NCBI GenBank assembly: GCA_024743115.1
Contig: JANSXC010000006.1
Span: 124,001-188,000, forward strand
Direction: 5' to 3'
Origin: a bacterium
GTDB taxonomy: Bacteria; Planctomycetota; UBA1135; UBA2386
DNA: 64,000 bases
The notes under the pieces are model-generated. The model saw only the letters and a program-made list of their open reading frames with translations. It did not search any database and was not told the origin of the DNA. Every line of letters starts with the position of its first letter. The stretch's first letter is position 1. The translations under genes and the position numbers were made by a program. This document shows positions 58,906 to 64,000 of the stretch, piece by piece.

Positions 58906-60834
58906 TCACTTACCCGGAATCACGATCGTGTGCGGCTCTTCGTCCGCGACGATCTTGAACTCGGCGGACTCGCGCTTGCCGGTCTTGAACTTGGCTTCGT
59001 AGTACATGTGCGGCAGGTCGAGGAACGCGCAGTGGAAGTTGCCCTCGGCATCGGCGCGTACGGCGTCGAGCCAGCGCCAGTTCAGTGAGTTCGCGATGAT
59101 CTCGAGGTCCGGGCGCAGCGGCACGGACCGGTACGTCGAACTGTGGCAGTCGAGTCGCGCGAATGCCACGGGCTGACCCTGTTCATCGACGACGCGCCCG
59201 GTCATCGCGGGCATCGGCGCGAGCTGGAGTTCGAGCTCACGATCCGTGAGTGAATCGATCTTTTGATGCGCCATGCCGCGGGCGTTGCGCGCGAATACCA
59301 GCCAGTCGCCGGCCTCCAGCCGCACGGTCAATCGACCGGCACGGTCGGGCACCGCGGATGGCGTCCACCAGCTGCACTCGGGTTCGCCGCGTCGGCTGAC
59401 GAAGAGCACGCGGGTGCCGGTCGCCGGGCCGCGGCTACCGTCGGTGATGCGCAGGGTCACGGGGTGGGTGCGATCGAGGTTCCAGGCTGCGCCCTTCTCG
59501 CGATCGCCGTCCGTGGCAATCGACCGCGGGTGAAACATCAGAACGTTCGGTGGTGCCGTGCGCCGATCACGATCGGACAGCGCGGCGATGGTTCCGGCGT
59601 GGGGCCGCGGCAACAAGAACGCGCGCTTGCTGTGATGCGGCAGGCCCGGGACCACGAACCGCCCCTGCTCGTCGGTCTCGACGTCGTAGAACAGGAAATC
59701 GTGGATCGAACCGTTGTTCTTCTTGGCCGTGATGAACGCGTCGGTCGCGAGCACGAAGGGCAGGCCCGCGTTGCCCTTGCCGTTGACCTGGCCCTGCAGT
59801 GGCGCTGCGGGCCGCATCTTCAGCTGCAGTTGTTCGAAGCCGACGCGTTCGATCTCCTGACCGTCGGTGAACGGCTCGCGCCGGAAGCCGGCATGGCACG
59901 TTGCGAACCCGGCCTTCTGCGCGAGCAACGTGATTTGCTGCCAGCCGCTCGCCTTCACCGGGTCGCTGCGCGCCGAGACCTTCGCTAGCAAGCGTCCGTC
60001 GCCGTCGGTCTTGCCGAGGTGTCGCGTGGCGTAGCGGCTGCCGGACTCCGGCGAGTAGAGATCACCGCCGCCCCAGTTGGTCTGGACGCGCAGGACGACG
60101 TCGACGTCCGCAACCGGCTGGCCGTCCGGCGTTGCGGCGAACAGCGGGATCTCCCGCGGCGGATCGATCTTCTGGCTCGGGCGTGGTGCGGCCGGTTGGT
60201 GGCGGAAGTGGTCGATCACTTCGCCACGCGCGTCGCAGACCACGCCCGTGCAGAGGTCGGCGGGCAGCGCCGGCACGCGTACCCAGGGTGAGTCGTCGTC
60301 ACTCGGTTCTGGCGGGCGGGCGTCCGTCTCGACCGCGGTCGGTTCCCCGGGAACGGGCACGCCGGCGACGAACCAGCGCACGGTGAACGGGCCGTGGTCC
60401 TGCCAGGCTTCGAGGCCGGTGAGTCGTACGATGGCGTTCGACGTCCTGCGAACCGCACGGATTTCCTCGACGGCCGCGACGTCGGTCCAGACGACGTCCG
60501 AAGCGAACGCCGGCGCGCCGTTCTCGCTCACGGTGGCCCAGGCGCAGTACTTCGCGCCGGTCCAGAGCTTCACCCGATAGCGGCCGCGGGCGTCGGTCAT
60601 CACGGTGACATGGTCCGCCGCCGGGCCCGTGCTGGCGCCGCGCGCGCGGTGCACGAAGCAGACCGTCGCGTTCGCGATGGGCCCGTCCCGACCGACGACC
60701 GTACCGACGGTCGTTCGGCGTGGCAGTTCGTTCGGCGTCGCGTCGGCCTGGGCGAACGCGGTGGGGGCAACAAGCAGCAGGGTCGCCAGGATCGGTCGGG
60801 TCAGCAGCGCGAGCGCAGAACACGGGCGGAGCAT
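58906..60834 (-). CDS. Exported carboxypeptidase-regulatory-like repeat protein
   Basis: 642 residues from ATG at 60834 with signal peptide LLTRPILATLLLVAPTAFAQ. It contains several transthyretin-like or regulatory-like sandwiches: GTVVGRDGPIANATVCFVHR, VTVMTDARGRYRVKLWTG, VETDEQGRFVVPGLPH and GRVVDEQGQPVAFARLDCHS, and ends with TIVIPGK. It is the sigma-free counterpart of the outer halves of the fusions at 8480 and 25022. No peptidase domain. It may be a structural or carbohydrate-binding envelope protein. TATAGT lies 7 bases upstream of the start. Confidence 0.82.
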   Translation of the reverse strand: MLRPCSALALLTRPILATLLLVAPTAFAQADATPNELPRRTTVGTVVGRDGPIANATVCFVHRARGASTGPAADHVTVMTDARGRYRVKLWTGAKYCAWATVSENGAPAFASDVVWTDVAAVEEIRAVRRTSNAIVRLTGLEAWQDHGPFTVRWFVAGVPVPGEPTAVETDARPPEPSDDDSPWVRVPALPADLCTGVVCDARGEVIDHFRHQPAAPRPSQKIDPPREIPLFAATPDGQPVADVDVVLRVQTNWGGGDLYSPESGSRYATRHLGKTDGDGRLLAKVSARSDPVKASGWQQITLLAQKAGFATCHAGFRREPFTDGQEIERVGFEQLQLKMRPAAPLQGQVNGKGNAGLPFVLATDAFITAKKNNGSIHDFLFYDVETDEQGRFVVPGLPHHSKRAFLLPRPHAGTIAALSDRDRRTAPPNVLMFHPRSIATDGDREKGAAWNLDRTHPVTLRITDGSRGPATGTRVLFVSRRGEPECSWWTPSAVPDRAGRLTVRLEAGDWLVFARNARGMAHQKIDSLTDRELELQLAPMPAMTGRVVDEQGQPVAFARLDCHSSTYRSVPLRPDLEIIANSLNWRWLDAVRADAEGNFHCAFLDLPHMYYEAKFKTGKRESAEFKIVADEEPHTIVIPGK

Positions 60835-60841
60835 TGGCCCG

Positions 60842-60847
60842 ACTATA
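60842..60847 (-). promoter_or_regulatory. TATAGT -10-like hexamer (leaderless)
   Basis: Minus-strand TATAGT, close to the TATAAT consensus, ends 7 bases before the ATG at 60834. Confidence 0.55.
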
Positions 60848-60890
60848 GAACGCACGGCGGTGTGATCGGCGGCCAAAGCCCCAACGCCAA

Positions 60891-60918
60891 CGACCCGCCG
60901 GCGGGGGCCAGCGGGTCG
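60891..60918 (-). terminator. Hairpin downstream of the zinc-ribbon gene
   Basis: CGACCCGC / GCGGGTCG, 8-bp stem with a 12-base loop, in the gap between the zinc-ribbon gene and the regulatory-like gene. Confidence 0.45.
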
Positions 60919-60936
60919 CGTGCGGGGATCAGGGAT

Positions 60937-61050
60937 TGGGGTGCCGCGGGGGCGGCTGGGGGTGAGGGAGAGGGCAGGGGGCGGAGGTCGGGGCGAACCT
61001 CCAGGGGGTGGGGCAGGGGAGAGGGTCGGGTGGGAGAAGCCCGAGGGGTG
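60937..61050 (+). other. G-rich tract (possible G-quadruplex)
   Basis: At least nine runs of three or more G on the plus strand within about 115 bases (GGGG, GGGGG, GGGGG, GGG, GGG, GGGGG, GGGG and others). The intergenic base composition is unlike its neighbours. No gene is seen here. Confidence 0.55.
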
Positions 61051-61053
61051 GGA

Positions 61054-61239
61054 TCAGGAGGCCTGCCACTTATGACGCTGGACGCGCTGCTGGAACTGCT
61101 CGGAGTCCTCGCGGCTGAAGAGCCGAACCCGACCACCGCAGTCGACGCAGTAGGAGTGGTTCACGCTCATCATGAAGCGGACGTAGGTCTTGCAGTCTTC
61201 GCAGAACTTCTTCTCGTCGTAGTAGTCGCAGTTACCCAT
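61054..61239 (-). CDS. Small zinc-ribbon protein
   Basis: 61 residues from ATG at 61239, with GGGAGA 7 bases upstream. Cys pairs FCEDCKTYVRFMMS (C13, C16) and SYCVDCGGRVRL (C31, C34) form a four-Cys zinc ribbon, with an extra C4. The middle (TYVRFMMSVNHSY) is aromatic and the C-terminus is polar (SREDSEQFQQRVQRHKW). Too short for a named enzyme; small zinc ribbons often bind nucleic acid or ribosomal partners. The good ribosome site and ordered Cys spacing show it is real. Confidence 0.85.
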   Translation of the reverse strand: MGNCDYYDEKKFCEDCKTYVRFMMSVNHSYCVDCGGRVRLFSREDSEQFQQRVQRHKWQAS

Positions 61240-61580
61240 CGTTCAGTCTCCCTTGTGTTCTTGGCGGCGGTCGGTTGCAGGTCAGGTCGGTGTCCGACGG
61301 TGAAGAGCAATTCGCTTGCCAAGTGCGGAAACGGGCAGTGGTTTCGAGGGCATCGTTCGGTGTTATCGACGCTTCGCGCTGGAGGCGTGAGATCTGCCTG
61401 CTGGCGCCGTGGACCTCGGACCGTCGCGTTGCAGCGACGACTGCGGCATGCCCTGGGAGCGCCGTAGGGCGCTCCGCCCCTTGGGATCGGATCCTCCGGC
61501 CACGGTCGCGATCAGCAGACCGTCGCGTATTCGCGACCGGCCCGGCTACGATCGTGGGCCGAGAACGAACGGACCCGTTC
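61240..61580. other. 341-bp divergent intergenic region rich in inverted repeats
   Basis: No gene is seen. Hairpins: CGTCGC / GCGACG (61422-61439), GGAGCGCC / GGCGCTCC (61456-61475), GTCGCG / CGCGAC with TATT loop (61522-61537). The last competes with GGTCGCG at 61504-61510, which can pair with CGCGACC at 61532-61538. TACGAT at 61547-61552 is a likely -10 element for the gene at 61581. Confidence 0.5.
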
Positions 61581-62168
61581 GTGAGTCGAGTGCGACCGAT
61601 AGTTGACCGCGAGAAGTGGCCGAGGACGACGGTTGTCGGCGGGAGCGTCCTGCTGGTGGCTGCGGTGTTGTTCTTCGCCTTCGGTGGCTGGGGCAACCAG
61701 GACCTCGCGTTCTACGTGAACTACCGCGATCACTCGGGGCCGGTCAACGGTTCCGGGGTCATGGATTGGCGCTTCGTCGACGGCAGTAAAGAACGTGGCA
61801 GGGTGCGAGTCACGATCGTGGATGGTGTCGGGGTAACGAGCTTGCCCGTCGCGTGGCAGAAGGTGGAAGTGACCCAGGCTCTGCTCACGACCGTCGCCGG
61901 TGAGATCTCATCGCGAACCAGGTACGGTGACGAAGAGCTGACGCCGATCGCGCACGACCTGCAGTTCGAACTGGCCGAAGCGGCGATGCCCGCGATCCGA
62001 GAACTCGACGACGGGCGAGGTCTCGACCGGCCGCTGAAGCATCGCCGGCGCGGCATCCTCCTATGCGTCACATCCGCTTGTACTGCGGCCCACTCCCACC
62101 CTCACGCGGCGTCCAGCGCGGCCCGATCACATCGGTCGCCTTGCAGTCGACGCAGTTCGGCGCGTTGA
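61581..62168 (+). CDS. Hypothetical single-pass membrane protein
   Basis: 195 residues from GTG at 61581; longer frames upstream look non-coding. A short basic tail precedes one membrane helix (TTVVGGSVLLVAAVLFFAFG) and an outer beta-rich domain (LAFYVNYRDHSGPVNGSGVM, SKERGRVRVTIVDGVGVTSL, AWQKVEVTQALLTTVAGEIS). The last about 40 residues (HRRRGILLCVTSACTAAHSH ...) read through the antisense of the opposing ETF gene for 101 bases and look non-native, as if the original stop had been lost. Family not recognised. Confidence 0.55.
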   Translation: MSRVRPIVDREKWPRTTVVGGSVLLVAAVLFFAFGGWGNQDLAFYVNYRDHSGPVNGSGVMDWRFVDGSKERGRVRVTIVDGVGVTSLPVAWQKVEVTQALLTTVAGEISSRTRYGDEELTPIAHDLQFELAEAAMPAIRELDDGRGLDRPLKHRRRGILLCVTSACTAAHSHPHAASSAARSHRSPCSRRSSAR

Positions 62169-63729
62169 TGCGCAGCTGGCCGTCCTCGACCTCGTAGACG
62201 CCCGCGGGGCACATCGCGGCGTACATCTCCGCGACCTCGGTCGGGACCGCGTCCTTGGGCAGGATGTGCGGCGGGATGTCGTCGCGGGTGGCGTTGCCCG
62301 ACTTGTAGACCGCGTCGACCTTGCTGAACGTGAGTTCGTTGTCGGGGACGAACGGTTCGGGCTTGGTGACGGCCTTCGAATCCGCGGCGTCTTCTTCGAC
62401 GGGGATGCGGTTGCCGAACAGGATGCCGCCGCTGACGGTCATGAGGCCGGCCTTGAACGCGCCCTTCCAGAACCCGCTCTTGAATGCGAGGCGCATGTTG
62501 CGGGTCTTGTGCATGTCCTTGGTGATGTAGCTGTCGTTGACCAGGCGGTCGTACTCGGCCAGCGAACTCGCGGAGGTGTCGCCGCGCTTGAGCGCCGCGA
62601 AGATCGCGCGCGCGGCGTAGATGCCCGACTGCGCGGCGTAGTGGATGCCCTTGAGCGACGGCACGTCGACGAAGCCGGCCGAATCGCCGAGCACGACGCA
62701 GCCGTCGCCCGAGCGCCGTTCGGCGAGCGAGTAGTAGCCGCCCTCGGGGATGCACTTCGCACCCCACTCGAGCAGCTCGCCGCCCTGCAGGTATTCCTTC
62801 ACGAACGGGTGCAGCTTGAGGCGCTGCGTCAGTTCGTGCACGTCGAGCGTCGACTGCTTGTAGTCGAGGCCGACGACGAGCCCGAGCGAGATCAGGTCGT
62901 CGGCGACGGGATACATCCAGCTGCCGCCGAACGCGTCGCGCGGCAGCGGCCAGCCCAGCGTGTGGATGACCTTGTCCAGCGGCTTCTTGACCTGCCACAG
63001 TTCCTTGACGCCGAGCGCGTAGATCTGCGGGTTGGGCGAGCCGACGTTCTGCCAGTCGAGCCAGGTCTGCGTCAGCATGCCGCGCACGCCTTCCGACAGC
63101 GCGGTGACCTTGGCCGTGAGGTCGGCGGCCGGTTCGTGGCCCGAACCTGGGTTGCCGTCGCGATCGAGACCGACGGGCACCGTGCGCACGCCGAGCACGC
63201 GCTGGTCCTCGACCAGCAGGCTCGCCGCCGGGAAGCCCGTGAAGATGTTGACCCCGAGCTCCTCGGCCTTGCCGCCGAGCCACTGGCAGACCTCGCCGAG
63301 CGAAGCGACCCAGTTGCCGTGGTTCTTCATCGTGGGCGGCGTCGGCAGCCGGCGGGCGCCGGTCTGGCTCAACATGTAGACCGCTTCGCCCGTGACCTGC
63401 TTCTGGAACGGCAGATCCTTCTCGGCGATGTCGGGGAACAGCTCGCGGAACGGCTTGGGGTTCACGACCGCGCCCGACAGGCTGTGCTGACCGAGTTCCG
63501 CGGCCTTCTCGAGCACGCCGATCTCGACTTCGCCGATCGCGTCGTCACCGCCCTTCTCGTTGTCGGCGGCGACGAGTTTCGCGAGTTCGATCGCGCCGCA
63601 GAGGCCGGCCGGGCCGCCGCCGACGAACAGCACGTCCATCGGCACGGCTTCGTCGCTCGGCGCCTCCTTCAGCAGGATGCGGTCCTTCGGGAGCGGGGCC
63701 TGATGGGCGAGAGGGGTGATGGCTGCCAT
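62068..63729 (-). CDS. Electron-transfer-flavoprotein:quinone oxidoreductase
   Basis: 553 residues, full length for ETF-QO. It passes electrons from ETF to the membrane quinone pool. The FAD dinucleotide fold is MDVLFVGGGPAGLCGAIELA. Further motifs: LEKAAELGQHSLSGAVVNPK, VQKQVTGEAVYML-like FQKQVTGEAVYMLSQTG, YPVADDLISLGLVVGLDYKQ, LLEWGAKCIPEGGYYSLAER and CVVLGDSAGFVDVPSLKGIH. The C-terminal [4Fe-4S] site is CPAGVYEVEDGQLRINAPNC with VDCKA. ETF subunit genes are not in the window. The gene implies fatty-acid or amino-acid oxidation through ETF. Confidence 0.96.
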   Translation of the reverse strand: MAAITPLAHQAPLPKDRILLKEAPSDEAVPMDVLFVGGGPAGLCGAIELAKLVAADNEKGGDDAIGEVEIGVLEKAAELGQHSLSGAVVNPKPFRELFPDIAEKDLPFQKQVTGEAVYMLSQTGARRLPTPPTMKNHGNWVASLGEVCQWLGGKAEELGVNIFTGFPAASLLVEDQRVLGVRTVPVGLDRDGNPGSGHEPAADLTAKVTALSEGVRGMLTQTWLDWQNVGSPNPQIYALGVKELWQVKKPLDKVIHTLGWPLPRDAFGGSWMYPVADDLISLGLVVGLDYKQSTLDVHELTQRLKLHPFVKEYLQGGELLEWGAKCIPEGGYYSLAERRSGDGCVVLGDSAGFVDVPSLKGIHYAAQSGIYAARAIFAALKRGDTSASSLAEYDRLVNDSYITKDMHKTRNMRLAFKSGFWKGAFKAGLMTVSGGILFGNRIPVEEDAADSKAVTKPEPFVPDNELTFSKVDAVYKSGNATRDDIPPHILPKDAVPTEVAEMYAAMCPAGVYEVEDGQLRINAPNCVDCKATDVIGPRWTPREGGSGPQYKRM

Positions 63730-63810
63730 GGCCCAAATCTCGGCCGGGTCGGGTTCGATTGCCAGAGTTCAACGGCAGAGTTTGCGCGGTCGGCTTCGCG
63801 GAACGGTCGG

Positions 63811-64000
63811 CTACTGCCCCGTATCGGCCTGGGCGTTGGCGATCTCGCTGCGCACCTGGGCGTCGGTTTCCCGCGCCAGCGCCCCGGCGAGAGCGGGGTG
63901 GCGGCGATCCAGCTGCCCGATCGCCCAGGCGGCGTGACCGCGCACGACCGGATCCGCGTCGCTCAGTGCCCGCTCGAGGCCCGGCAGCGCGGCGTCGTCG
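63811..64000 (-). CDS. queG: C-terminus of epoxyqueuosine reductase (partial)
   Basis: Only the last 62 full codons are in the window: DDAALPGLERALSDADPVVR, GHAAWAIGQLDRRHPALAGA, then ARETDAQVRSEIANAQ. The VRGHAAWAIGQL segment is the HEAT-repeat tail that closes many QueG proteins, and queA is present in the window. Another HEAT-repeat protein is possible because the catalytic part is not visible. The 81 bases before the ETF gene show nothing. Confidence 0.6.
   Translation of the reverse strand, partial: DDAALPGLERALSDADPVVRGHAAWAIGQLDRRHPALAGALARETDAQVRSEIANAQADTGQ

Noticed and set aside
61240..61580. tRNA (including a possible selC) in the longest intergenic gap
   Set aside because: Hairpins are present but no acceptor stem with T-loop GTTCGA and CCA-type end could be assembled.

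Overview
The window is GC-rich bacterial chromosome, densely coded on both strands, with no visible phage, IS, CRISPR, rRNA or tRNA. The gene content points to a deep-branching planctomycete (Planctomycetota); this is an inference from gene style, not a marker-gene result. The signs are many large exported repeat proteins (FG-GAP/VCBS, LVIVD, beta-propeller, pre-peptidase-like, delta-60/kelch-like, beta-helix), ECF sigma factors fused to a membrane segment and carboxypeptidase-regulatory-like domains, DUF1573, and an exported CHAT protein next to a sigma/anti-sigma pair.

Layout. 1-5.2 kb: the tail of a truncated gene, a thioredoxin/TPR protein, and an ECF sigma / membrane anti-sigma-like / CHAT-TPR cassette. 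5.3-8.4 kb: an FG-GAP protein divergent from a redoxin whose frame crosses an in-frame TGA at the first position of a UxxC motif, followed by a SECIS-like hairpin; this is a strong selenoprotein candidate. 8.5-33.5 kb: an accessory zone of secreted proteins, two sigma-TM-carboxypeptidase-regulatory fusions, a TipA-type MerR regulator with its operator, a DUF418 membrane protein and an SGNH hydrolase. 33.5-49.8 kb: mostly housekeeping (YjbQ, glutamate dehydrogenase, radical SAM enzymes, rlmH, hybrid histidine kinase, glycosyltransferase, KamA-type aminomutase, queA, thiE), interrupted by an exported Arg-rich repeat protein. 49.9-64 kb: a di-heme peroxidase, questin-oxidase-like and alpha/beta hydrolase proteins, HAD phosphatase, SF1 helicase, ETF-quinone oxidoreductase and the C-terminus of queG.

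Cross-cutting signals. (1) At least five otherwise unrelated exported proteins end in what looks like one shared C-terminal module. (2) At least eleven genes have a TANNNT hexamer only 6-10 bases before the start codon and no Shine-Dalgarno sequence, indicating frequent leaderless transcription; two divergent gene pairs are separated by only 30-44 bp with facing hexamers. (3) Other genes have clear Shine-Dalgarno sites or 4-base start/stop overlaps, so two modes of initiation coexist. (4) Hairpin terminators sit between most convergent pairs, and the KamA-type gene has a structured leader ending in a hairpin-U-tract directly before its ribosome site.
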